From positions 29,074,361 to 29,138,360 of the forward strand of contig CM055109.1 in NCBI GenBank assembly GCA_029204225.1: a stretch of 64,000 bases of DNA. The letters run 5' to 3'. Positions 36,505-48,000 of the stretch are shown here, in pieces; positions within the stretch are counted from its first letter, which is position 1; each line of letters starts with the position of its first letter. The DNA comes from Diphasiastrum complanatum. Taxonomy: Eukaryota; Streptophyta; Lycopodiopsida; Lycopodiales; Lycopodiaceae. Below the pieces are notes generated by a model that was given only the letters and a program-made list of their open reading frames with translations, did not search any database and was not told the origin of the DNA. The position numbers were made by a program, and so were the translations under genes.

Positions 36505-37182
36505 TGGCCAAAAATACTAAGTTTTCCAAAATTAATAGTATTGCTGGTTTTCCATCAATCTACCATGATTTTTTGCATTTGTCTACATTTGTTTTCATCA
36601 AATCTCTTCTAAGTTTGTGTTGTGGTTGGATCTATGTGATCTTGAGCCATTTACAAATTATTTGTTTATACTCTAGGGATGAGATTTATGTTTTTTTGAT
36701 GTGATTCATTAAAACAAGCTTTTTATTTGTTGAAAAGTTTGTCTACATTCAAGCTACATTTTTTGTTCTAGTTTCTAAATTAACAGTCTCCACTAGTGAG
36801 TGAGCTATGTTTTCCATGGACTCTCCCTAGTGAGTGAGATATGCTCCTCGTGTGGATAAATTAATCTCCTTCATTGGATGATAAATTTCATTTGTGGATG
36901 TCATTGAGCTTTGCTCCCCTTTGGAAGAAAAAATATCCCTATATGGATGAGCACTAAGATTGTCAATTATTTTGCATATATTTTTTTGTTGATTCAATAG
37001 GGTTGAATGTAATAAGCTCTCCAAATTATGTGTATGTCATCAATTTTCAGATCTTAGGTTCAATCTATATTGTTTGATCATTTGTTGATCAAGATTCATC
37101 AAATTCTATATGTAACTTGACTAGTTTAGAAAGAGAGAGTATGTGAGTGGTAGAACAGGTTCAAAGAGGAGTAATCATTTAT
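36505..37182 (+). other. Copia leader region
   Basis: Non-coding stretch between primer site and gag. It contains a repeated ctagtgagtgag motif at ~36792 and ~36826. Confidence 0.5.
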
Positions 37183-37725
37183 ATGATGGCTACTAGTAGT
37201 GGAATCATGTTGGAAAGTAATAATAGGCTCAACTCCTCAACTTGGAAAGTGAGGATGAAATCCTTAGTTGAATGAGCTAATGGACATTGTTGAGGTGTGG
37301 AAGAGAGACTTTTGGTGCTTCTAGACCAAGTGAGGTATGATAAAAGGGCCAAGATGGCACTCAATATCATCAAAATGAATGTCACTAAAGAACTTCGTAA
37401 GGAAGTTGTTAAATGCACTTCTTCAAGTAAAGCATGGAATTCATTAAAGAAGGTGTATAAAAGTAAGTCCACATCTAGGGTTCTAACCCTAGGAAGGAAA
37501 ATCTTCCAAAGTAGCCAAAATGAAGTAGAAGGTGCTCACACCTTTATGTTAAGAGTCAAAGTTTTGAATGATGATCTTGCATGCATTGATGATAACATTA
37601 AGGATGTAGAGCTTGTTCAAGTAATGCTCAATGGTTTGCTAGATGATAATGTTGATTTTGTACAAAGTTGTCATTCAAAAGACATTGCCAAGTGTGAAGG
37701 ACTTGCAAGAAGTCTTAGTGGCTGA
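37183..37725 (+). pseudogene. Copia gag (UBN2-type) fragment
   Basis: The frame begins MATSSGIMLESNNRLNSSTW and has two stops (near 37276 and 37291), then runs from MEERLLVLLDQVRYDKRAKM through KAWNSLKKVYKSKSTSRVL, LRVKVLNDDLACIDDNIKD and ends after KDIAKCEGLARSLSG. These are the usual helices of a Copia gag: W near the start, A(W)xxL in the middle, then the D-rich loop. No zinc knuckle, protease, integrase or RT follows, so the element is cut off shortly after this point. Confidence 0.75.
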
Positions 37726-39583
37726 AGAACATAGGTTACAAGAAAAGCTTAGATTAATATTTAATTTGATTCATAAATTTGTCAAAAGTTCCAACATACT
37801 ATGGTCACTATCATACCATGTTTAGGTGAGTCTATCTCAATAATGACTTGTGATCAATTTATTTTTAGATTGTCAATCAGTAATAAAATATCAGAGTGGC
37901 ATATGCATTGTATTTTTCAGCAACGACCCTCTCATTATAATAATCTTTTAATTTATATGTTCCAACATAATTGAAAAAAAATATTCAGCTTGTATATTCC
38001 AACGATTTGAAATAATATAGTAAAGACTTATTATCATTGACTTTTAGATTGATTTTGTGTTATGGGATTCATGCTTTAATAACTTCCATATAGCTGCTCA
38101 GATTACTTCAAGATACCGTAGATGGATTAAGAATGAAATTTCTAGCAATTTGCTTTTTAAATAAGGTAAATTTAAATTATTATAAGAAAGCTATGAGCAT
38201 TTTAAGTTTTATGTCATTTCTCTTGTATAAGGTGTACATAAGAAATATTCTATAGAATAGTAGAATCTGGACAATTAGAATTTTGATTCTATTTATTATT
38301 TTTGTAATTCTAAACTTACTTATGCTTTGATTCACCTTTTTCTATCAAAACCCCTTTGTATTACTATTTTCTTAAAAGCAATCTTAAACAAAATGTTAAC
38401 CACCCTCTTAGTCATTTCCATTTATACCATTTATAAAGGAATATACTCAAAACTTTTAGAATTTGGGTTTTCTCTTATCATTCTTTATGACTGTTATTTT
38501 TCAAAGACTGTAAAATGGGATTTTACAGATTTCTGTGTATGAAGTTTCCTTTTTAATGTTAGAAGATATATAAGACATCCTTTAAAATTTAGGGTTATTC
38601 TTGAAAACCATTCAAATTAAAGTTTAGGAATCAATAAAAAGATTAGTGTGGGTTCTTTAAACTTCAACCAAAGGCTAAATATGGTCTCTGAGTATATTCT
38701 CAAGTAAAACCTTAGATTCTACCTTATAGTTCAAAAGTTTGTCCCATAGGTCAAGGTCATAGCTTTTGCTTTAGGTTTGGTCTCAGCCTCTGAAAAGTGT
38801 TTTTTTCCAAACTGTTGGTGGCTCATGCACTTTTACTCAAACATACATACACTTGAATTTTTGAAAACTTTAGGGTTGTGTCTCTCACCTTTGCACACAC
38901 TTTGCACATGCTAGTTTTGGTAGTTGTTTTCTTCCTCTTAGTTCTCTCGTGCAAAATCACTAGGGGATTCTCTCACGAAAGAGGAATGGATGTAGATTAG
39001 AAATCGGATTAGAACGAGGGATGGATGTGGATTAAAAATCGGATTAGAGAGATAAGGAACGATTACAAATCGGATCAGCACGATAAGGAACTAGAACAAT
39101 AATCCATAATCGGATCTCAGAAAAGCAAATTCTAGACCTAATTTGTGATTGCAAAAAAATGATACACTTTTGACTCCCTCATGACCAACAGCAGAACAAG
39201 AAAGATAAAACCTCACAAATAAACACTACCTCTGTCTGAACCTCTGAATGGCTGACGGAAGAATGTTCTGATAGCCACCTATCTTTCTCTTGAAATCCGT
39301 GGCTTCGAGTTTGATCCACAGGGTTTACACAAACGACTGTCACGTTCATAGCTTCACGCTGAATCAGAGTCAGAGATCTTCATGGCTGGATTCTTCACCT
39401 TCAATTGTGCTAATCTTCATACATTTGAGATGTCACAAGTTCCTGAATTGACCGCTAGGAAGGATGAGCGGCGTTCTATCTCCAAGTAGCAGAACATTGC
39501 CTACTGACAGATTTGGACTGACAGCCATCTCTTCATTACACTGCTTAATTTCGTTCACGCAAGCAGCTTCTCACGATTGTCTA
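37726..39583. other. AT-rich intergenic DNA with minor repeats
   Basis: No gene recognised. Near 38985-39115 a motif aaatcggattag / gataaggaac recurs four times. Confidence 0.5.
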
Positions 39584-39705
39584 CTGCTGCATCTTATAAG
39601 AGATATTGAGACAACTCGTAAACCTGCTACATCTTACAAAAGATATTGAGACAACTAGTAAACCTGCTGCATCTACAAAAGATATTGAGACAACTAGTAA
39701 ACCTT
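39584..39705. repeat. Three tandem ~40-bp units
   Basis: The string agatattgagacaacta/cgtaaacct occurs at ~39600, 39641 and 39679, spaced 41 and 38 bp. The short frames across it are a by-product. Confidence 0.85.
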
Positions 39706-39839
39706 TGGCAGAATTTTGCCTTCACACGGACCAAAATATGGCTAAATTTTTGTTCATGGCTTGCAGGTTCAACATTTCAATAGCACATTTCCAATTACGT
39801 TCAGAGTGAAATCTAGTATCACAAGAATGACAAAAGAGC

Positions 39840-40015
39840 AACCAGAATGAGAATTCTAGATGTCAATAACATAGAAAATGTATCTTTACATCAAAATGAT
39901 CAATGCAAACTGAGTAACACCAAGAATGATAAAATATCAATCAGAACTTCTCGAAAACATGAGAAATCTAGGTGTCAATAACATAGAAAATGTATCTTTT
40001 CATCAAAATGATTCA
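39840..40015. repeat. Two ~113-bp tandem units
   Basis: tgtcaataacatagaaaatg plus tatctttwcatcaaaatga occurs at ~39858 and ~39971, with weaker similarity between. Nothing else is recognised up to 40417. Confidence 0.75.
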
Positions 40016-40417
40016 GACTGAAACATCATTAATGGAATCAAATGCTTGAAAACACAGTACCGCAACTCTCCCATGATCTACACTCTCTGTCTCTCTGCTG
40101 CAAACCTCTTATGGATAGAGAACCACTCACTCTCTCCTCGTTTTCCTCCTTTCCTTCCTTATTCTGTCCAAGAAGACGAGAATGATAAGTTTTCTTCATA
40201 ACCACCCTTTAACTTTCATTGAAAGGAGATATATGCAAGAAAATTGCAACTTTTGTCAAAATGAAAAAGGGGCCTTTTTTTTTCCATTTTGTAATTTTTT
40301 TAAACATGGAGAGTTTGAATGTGTTGAACTCCACAATTGAGCTCCAAATCAAACATTGTCATAGTGTGTCATGAATCTATAAGTGGACGCAACAGTTAAA
40401 ACTGGTGCATTCTTATA

Positions 40418-41053
40418 ATGTTCTTAGTAATAGACAATTGTGTTCTTGGTCACCCTGTTGATCCTATTGGCACTCATCTCATGCGTTGCCCTTCTGGCGG
40501 AGAGCGCACTGCGACTCATGATTCCATTCGTGACGTATTGGCCTCTATTGCACATGAGTGCGGCTTTCATGTTGTCCGGGAGCAGACCCACATCTTGCTT
40601 GTGTCTGATTCACAGTCACCTCGACGTCGAGTTGATCTTGTTCTGTCGCGCGAGGGGATCCGCACGCTTGGGGATGTTGTTGTTGCTGATCCTTCGCGGC
40701 CTGACCTCCTTCGTCATGCTGCAACTACTCAGGGTGCCGCTGCTTCTCATGCAGCTCTAGATAAAGAGCGAGATTATTCACATCGCACTGGAGAAGACTT
40801 TATTCCTTTTGATTTGGAAACATATGGGTGCCTGCATAAGAAATTCGATGATTTTCTATCATCTTGTGCAGGTTTTGCAGCGAAACTCCAAGGACCTGGT
40901 GCCTCACCTTTTTCTATCATTACGGCTTATTATCGTCAACGAGTTTCTATGACTTTACAACGCACTCAGGCTCTTGCAATACTTCGACGTGCCATAGTTG
41001 CAGAACGGCTGCTTCACAGCTTCCTGCACTACCTAAACTTCCAACTGTCTTAA
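40418..41053 (+). pseudogene. C-terminal part of a retroelement ORF (Cys/His motif plus putative nuclease-like domain)
   Basis: The frame encodes 211 residues without a stop. It opens with a Cys/His array typical of the end of certain reverse-transcriptase ORFs: C at residue 8, GTHLMRCPSGGERTATHD at ~18-35. A conserved core follows: REQTHILLV, RRRVDLVLSREG, LGDVVVADPSRPDLL, then EDFIPFDLETYGCLHKKFDD and SIITAYYRQRVSMTLQRTQA. I recall this combination at the C-terminus of retroelement-like proteins of plants and green algae. The spaced Asp/Glu residues suggest a PD-(D/E)xK-like fold, but that is inference. Upstream RT is absent, so it is a 5'-truncated insertion. It is GC-richer than its AT-rich flanks and unbroken, which suggests recent arrival. 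The start codon is only the first Met of the open frame. Confidence 0.6.
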
Positions 41054-41289
41054 CTAGCGACTTACACCAAGCAGTAGGCTTTATGTAGATACTCTGTGAG
41101 ATGGTTGCTTTGTTATAGTTGTACAGTATCTCAATTCACCTTATGGCTTTTACGCTTTCAACATGCATTCCTTTATTGCTCTACATTAGGAATTTGCAAC
41201 TTCTTTAGATCATGTCTTCAAACCCTTGACCTTAGAACATGTACCTGAAGGTCACACTTGATCTTGGTCTAGTCTATTCAAGACAATTT

Positions 41290-41440
41290 GATTTACCGAA
41301 GCTGAAAGGTTTTGTGGACGCTGACTGGGGTGGTAGCATAGATGATAGAAGATCAACTACTGGTCATGCTTTTGATATTGGCAATGGATGTTTCTCCTAG
41401 TCGAGTAAAAAGCAAGACACTATTTCACTTTTCTTTGTCC
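41290..41440 (+). pseudogene. Copia RNase H fragment
   Basis: KGFVDADWGGSIDDRRSTTG, then SSKKQDTIS after one in-frame stop (TAG replacing Trp in the usual SWSSKKQ). This is the start of Copia RNase H with its catalytic DADW Asp. No other part of the element is adjacent. Confidence 0.8.
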
Positions 41441-41676
41441 AATTTTACATTCATGGCAACCTTTGGATAAACTACAAGCGACAAGCTTGCCACATGTCCA
41501 ACACCTAAGTGGACAAGCTACCAAAAATTGTAGCCCTAGTCCTTAAGACCCAAGCTAGATCTTGGGCTAGTGTTTTTTAGTTCCTCCCACATGCTATGGT
41601 TGGGCGCTGCATAGCCATTCGGATCTTGCCACAAGTCCTAGGACAGTCATTCGATAGGTGACAAGTGGTAGTTTAA

Positions 41677-41682
41677 CACGTG
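41677..41682. promoter_or_regulatory. G-box/ABRE-like site in repeat copy 1
   Basis: CACGTG within aacacgtgtcacg, which also contains ACGTGTC. Plant bZIP and bHLH factors bind this core; function here is inferred. Confidence 0.4.
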
Positions 41683-41917
41683 TCACGGGGGAGCTTAAAC
41701 ATTTAGGCGTGTCAGGAAGATCTGTAGCAAAATGTAACTGTGACTCCCACCTACCACCCAAGGTAGGCCAAATGAGTTGGAGTAGTTGAGGAGCCGATAT
41801 GTCCGACAAGTAGATACGTGGGTTGAGTCGACAAGTCGAAGAGCTGCCCATAGCCGTTCAGATCTTGCCACATGTCTTAGAGTAGTCATTCGATAGGTGA
41901 CAAGTGGCAGTTTACCA

Positions 41918-41923
41918 CGTGGC
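41918..41923. promoter_or_regulatory. G-box in repeat copy 2
   Basis: CCACGTGG, the stronger G-box form, about 140 bp upstream of the ATG at 42061 and at the same place in the repeat as the site at 41677. Confidence 0.45.
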
Positions 41924-42060
41924 AAGCATCCAACAGGGGAGCTTAAATATCGAGTCGTGTCAGGAAGATCCGTAGCAAAATGTGAAGCGAGGTCTGTGTT
42001 GGTGGTGGATCGAAAGGCTTGGGCTCCCACCTACCACCGGGGGTAGTTGGGCTGCACGTG

Positions 42061-45000
42061 ATGGCGCTGTCCATGGACGTCGATTCATTGGGAGCTCGAT
42101 TGATGCACGCCATTACCATCACGATCGCCTCGCCATCATCATCCAGCAGATCCGATCAGCCTCCATTGCAGGCGCTTGCAGATCTGGTGAAAGAAAGAGG
42201 GTCGCAGAGCGCCTTTTCTTGCTCAAGATGCAAAGCGCGGTTGATCCGAGGAGTTGAAACAAGTGTCTGCATTGCCTGCGGCGCCCTGCAGCCTCTGGCG
42301 ATCGGAAAATCGTCTCAATTTTCGTATAAGCAGTCTCACGCCTTTCAGAGCTTCTTGCAATCTCTCGCGCCCAAGGATGTGGTAAAGGTCTTGCCTATGT
42401 AATTTTCATGCTTCAATGTTGTCTTTCGGATCTATTTTCTGTTCACACAGGCGCGTTCCTTTGTCGAAAATTTGTCTGTATCAATTCAGCAAACTAGCAA
42501 CTAGGACATTGAGTATTTTAAGCATATCTATGCAATGATATTTCATCCTTTGAATATAAAAGTTTCAGCAACAAATTATCACGTATGATGAAGCAAAAGA
42601 ACGCAAAATGCCGGGGTTCTTTGACGCAAACACGTTAGCAAATGGTGACTAAAAGTTTTCAGCAAGCAAATCAATACCAATCGTCAAGAGGATAGGATCT
42701 CTCTGTCTGGTTGATATGTGATTTTTAGTTTGCGGACGATTCAAAACAATCAACTGCCAAAACCTTAGGTTCTAGACACTTGTCAATTGACAACCTGTAA
42801 ATTCTATCAGGAATGCTGGCACTACGACAGTGATATAAAGATTATAAAACTACACCAAAATTGCAAAAAAAGTGACAAGTTTGAATGTGGATGTTCATTG
42901 CCCTAATTATTGAAGGTAGATCTACTTGAAGTTTGGAATTTCCCTGAGCTATTTGATGAGTGCAAGTGAATGAAGTTGTCAAATTTAATATTGACCAGCA
43001 TAGAGAAACTTGGAGCCCAAAAAATGAAAATTAGGGTTTTCTTGATAAGCTCCCCATTCATTGGACAATATATTGATGATCGTATAACAAACTCCAACTA
43101 CAATTACAATCTAGTAAACAATCAGCTAAGCTATATTGAATTTAGGCCCTCTTCTTAGAGCAATTGCTTATGAGTCAAGGAACCACACATTTTAAGTCCA
43201 ATGACGAGATTATCTTGTTTATAGTTTTTTGGAGACACTTAGGATTTGTGTTGTTATGAACCCAGTCATTGACTTGACATCACTTAAGAATAATAGTGCG
43301 TAAAAGATGAGTCAAATAACAATTTCCAACTAAGAATACTTAGAGAGCATCGAAAATTGTCAACAATTGATGTTCACCGGGAAGAAGAACGAGTGTTTCA
43401 CAAAGAACTTATGATTAAAAAATATAAGCTATGGAGTGAATGTTTTTGGTCCTACTTATACTGTATTAAAATTAGGGCTAAAACTCTAGCCTCAAGTGCT
43501 CGAGCTTGGTCTAGAAGCAAGGGTGTATGAGCAAATACATCAATAGGCGGCTCGCAAGTAGCTTCTTTTAAATGGCATGTTGTCCTATTACATCAAATGT
43601 TGGATGTGTTGACATTCGCTGACTATAGTGGACTTGCACTTGAAGGGTACTAGCTGGCGACAAAAGGCATCACTTGGTATTAGCAAGTGAATTAATATCA
43701 TGTGGCTTATCATCTTTAATAGCAACAAGCTCACATGAGATATATTGCGAGTCTCATTTGTAGTAAGTTACAACTAATGTCTACCATGACTAGGTTTTTG
43801 TAGTATGCGAAGAGGACCATACTAGTATGGAGCCAGTTTCATTGTCTGAGACACCTTGAATGAAAAAAAGTAATGAAGTGCAAACTATAAGCCCAAAAAA
43901 GCAGTTTAGCCCTCAAGGATCTTCACGTACTCTACTTATTAGTAGCAGTCTTTTTATTGTTGTTGTGTACTCTGTAAGTGGCCCCCAACTAGTGAGTAAG
44001 CCATAGTTACTAGTAGGGAACGCGGGAATGTCATTCCTAGCAAAATAGGAAATGGGGAATAAGGGGAACACCGGGCATCGTTCTCAAAGCAATGGGAACA
44101 TGTTCCCATTGTGTTTCCAAGCATAAAAAAAAAATCAATTTTTTTTTTGCTTAAATTTTGGCAAATTGTTTGTTGCATTGAACATTTGGCTAATACTTTT
44201 AACAAATTACATATGCTAAATTGCTAATAGCTATAAATTTCAAGTTTCTATTTGTTCTAAAAAAATTTAAATTGTTGTAGTGTTTTCGAATTTTTTTCAG
44301 ACTACCCACGTTCCCAAGTTCTTGAAAATGTTCCCGTTCCCAGGGTTCACGTTCCTATTTCATTCCCGTTCCCTGGTAACTATGGAGTAAGCTCTCTACC
44401 ATCAAGAAGGAATGAAGCCAAATGTTATATTCCCAAGAGTTAAGAGAATATTTGGTGGTGCTGGTGCATCAATAGAAAAGGTGACATGCCTATTTTCTTA
44501 TCACAAAGGTATTATATTTATGGTTGGTTAAGCTAAGATGTTTATCCCATCCTTGTTGTGTAGGAGAAACAAACTGGGGCAAATTTCCACAAGTTTGCAA
44601 ATCTTTGATCGACCGATAGTAAAATTGATATGTTGATGGGGTAAGAAAGTCCTTGTAGACAAAATGTCTTCGATTGGAATAAGCAGGCTTATTGCTTTGT
44701 TGTAATGGTGTTGTGAATGGGAATGAAGTTTTGAAAATTAATCATAAACTATATATTAATAGGAGGATAATGTGTTTGTAGCATAGATTGCTATAAGAGA
44801 TCTTAAGGTTGCCTATCACACATTCCCTAGCTTTTAAAAGTTATACATTACATGCTATCTTCCGAACTATATTTAGACAAATTTTCAATTATGGCCAGAA
44901 ATAAAATAAACATTTGAATTTGGCATTGATTGCAGAAGGTTTACAAGGGTTTCAAAATATTTGGGTTGAGATTCATTGTAACTATGATCTGGGTGGAATC

Positions 45001-48000
45001 TGGATGCCAGTTTGGTAGTAGCCTGAAAACATGAGGCTCCGGGCTGGACACAGACTTTTCGCGTCCGGCGGACCTGGACTCGTTCGACCCCTGGACCCGG
45101 GGTCGGACGCGTCCTTTTTTTTCTTTTTGCTATTTTATTTATTTATTTAAATATGTATATAACATATCTAAGGAAGCGGATGGCGGACGCGGACGCGCCA
45201 AGGGTGCGTCTACGTCCGGACACGTCCGATTTTTTGCAAAAAACAAAAATACAGGCACCTGCCTACACTGTCCCCATCCTAGAAGCAAAATAAAAGCAAT
45301 TTATGGCCCCTGTTTTTCCCCCGGAATTAATTATCAGAGGGTGTCTGGCACCCACCTGCCCCCTCCTGTTAAAAAATAGGAAAACAGTACCAAAAAAATT
45401 TGCAACAGACCTAACCACTGGGCCATGCCTCTCATAACTGAGATAGTACTAAACAACCATGGCTAATGAGCAGTTCATAAATTATAACGAACCTTCATTG
45501 GGAACTAAGCTCCCAAAAAGCGGCAAAGAAAGATCTGAGAGTGGTTTCGAGTGAAGATGATGGTTTGTATGGCAAACATATTACTGGTTTAGGGTTTAGG
45601 GTGCATCAATGACTGTCTCAAAGAAGTGAATGCTCACTAGAGGATTGGGGAGAGGTGAACGCTCACCAGAAGAGTGACAAGCTCTCAGGAGCAGAAGTCT
45701 TTGGGGGAAATTAGGGCTCACCAGAAGAGTGACAAGCTCTCAAGACAGGAAACCACAAGACTGACACACTACTATGTCTAAGACTTATGATGAGATCGGT
45801 TCCCCCCCGGATGAACTTCAACAACTTACTAACTACTTATGCAAAATTGTGTCATTCACTACAGAAAACCAGAAGACCTATACACTACTGTCACTCGGTT
45901 GATGAGAACCATTTCTGACTAACCATTCAAATTTCACAGAGCTAACCATTTGTAAGCAACCACGATAAATTAGCCATGACACAAATATACTGTAAAAAAA
46001 TATATACATCTCATCTGATGCCACTGTACATGATGCTAAAGTGTGTACTAGTATCTACAAGTCTGTGATAAAAAAATCATCCCTCTGCGTGCCAGATGCA
46101 TCTGCAGGGGTGTCAAATACAAAGTCTGGCTGGGAGTCTGGAGGCATCTGGGACTCCTCTGGGCCAACGCCTGCCAAGAGACAACTAGAAAAATCATCAG
46201 TGTGTCCCCTCTTGGCTGGCCTGCCTCTGGGTCTGCCAGAAGGAATTCTCTGTGGTACACTCCTGCCTGGGGGTCTCCCTCTGCCACGGGGGGGGTCTCT
46301 GGGAAGAACTGCCTGCCTGTGATGCTCTGAGTCATCTCTATTGCGGCATGCACACATCTAAGAGCTGAAAACATATAAGAGCTGCACAATAGGCCTTTGT
46401 CAGGCTCGTAGCAAGTCGCTTACCAGGGATGAGTCGGTGATCCTGCTAAGAATCAACACCGTGGAATGTATAGGGGAACATGACTATTGATAAAACAGTG
46501 TGTATTGCATGTATCTACCAATGCTATAAGCTCTTTATGAAAAACATGTACCCTCTTTTGCTATGCATCCATGTCCAAGGTTAACAATCCAAGTAGTGTG
46601 TGCTAGTCAGTGTGCATGGCCCTCTGTTGTGTGTGTAGGAAAATCCTCTGCAGCATTCTTTATTATGTCATATAAAGTTGTGTGCACCATCAGCCTCATG
46701 CAATGCATGGCAATAGTTGCACTGGGCAGTCATTGCCAATCACTGGCGCGATGGTCTGGGCTTGCTGGTTGATGTTTAATGTTGCAACAATGTTGGCCTT
46801 CCCACTTCTTGGTGTACTGACATCATCCACCTGATCCGTAAGTCTGGTGACACATGCAATGAAACAACTATCACATCATCATTCATATTTATGGGAATAC
46901 TTTCTGGAAGACTTTTAGCAGAGAATCAAAGGCACAACAATTTCATGTCATCATCCATTCACCAAGAGCATTCACTCTAATAAAAGTCTTGTTTTTTCTC
47001 TGAGGACCATCATTGACACATGTGGGAGGATATATTGTTAAATTGTGGATTTCTGTTTCACTTTTGACTTAAGTTCCATGTCACATGCTTACCTAGCGAT
47101 TGCAGAATGGACAACTTCTGCTAGACATGATTCTCACAGTCATTTCATTATATAAGAGTGGTAGTTTGTTCTGAGAAGCTATACGAGGGCCTATCACTAG
47201 CACAATCCAGAGGAATTAGTGTTGCTCTCTCATGTTCTCTAGAGATGCAAGCAACATTTTGGGAGACCTTTTGATTACCATATTCCTACACATAAACGGT
47301 GTGGCTCTGATTTCTTCATCTAGAGAGGGGCTGCAGTGACCCATTAAAGATGTGAAATTTAGTGTGAAAAAAATTGAATCAACAATCTCTAACACGTGTA
47401 CAATCTCTTACACTAGTTGATGCCATTGGAGGCAATTTCCTCGCACGCATACCTAGCTATGGTCTTCACGGGATCAATCTTTGCTAGGACGTGTGCAAGG
47501 ATTAGTTGGTTAGAAAATGGACAAGCTCCTTAGCATGGTGTGGAATAAACAAGGAGGTAGAATTAAAATTGATGTTGGCTTGTTGTATTCATAATTTCCG
47601 TAAAGATGTGGTCAGTCTGTGAAAAAGGACGTGATGAATGCATAAATTTGGCTGAAATCATATTGAAGGAATATCTACATATTATGAGGTCATGTACTTG
47701 GATAATGAAGGTCTTTCTAGAGAAATTAGCGTTAACATGGATACTACAATTAGTGTTTTTCTGTGTACAAATCTGCTATGAGCAGCGAATAGAGGTTAGC
47801 ATGTGCTGGACATGGATTCAAATAGGCCTGATTTGACAACTCTGGCAGGAAAATGATCTCGCAAAGACCACCAATAAAGATCGAGGCGCAGGCAGGGACA
47901 AAGCAGTTAAATTTGTTATTTCTGAATCTCCTTCAGTGCAGGCAAGCTGGGACTTCATGCATCAAAGATCCAAGAATCAAACACGTAGCGTCGCAACTGG

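Larger units (their letters stand above)
41609..42054. repeat. Duplicated block (period ~239 bp) upstream of the DUF7815-type gene
   Basis: Copies begin catagcc(a/g)ttc(g/a)gatcttgcc at ~41610 and ~41849. They share cagtcattcgataggtgaca-like, gtttaacacgtg / gtttaccacgtg, ggggagcttaaa and gtgtcaggaagatc, ending in ctcccacctaccacc. The second copy runs to within ~10 bp of the start codon. Confidence 0.85.
42382..47848 (+). other. Large intron 1 of the DUF7815-type gene
   Basis: Donor gtaaag at 42382; acceptor actctggcag before 47849. It contains a TIR element (44001-44385), a GC-rich block (45040-45240) and an antisense AT-hook-like frame (46055-46357). Two copies of caccagaagagtgacaagctctca lie at ~45663 and ~45719. 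The remainder (42400-44000, 44390-45030, 46400-47840) has no recognised gene. Confidence 0.75.

Noticed and set aside
39584-40015. Short spaced direct repeats as a possible CRISPR array
   Set aside because: Plant nuclear DNA; only two or three diverged tandem units of unequal spacing and no unique spacers.
42019-42060. Upstream ATG as the start of the DUF7815-type gene
   Set aside because: The extra 14 residues fall inside the duplicated non-coding block and are not part of the family N-terminus, so 42061 was preferred.
46041-46389. Alternative frames across the GC-rich patch on plus and minus
   Set aside because: Shadows of the same sequence; only the minus frame with AT-hook-like motifs has any content.
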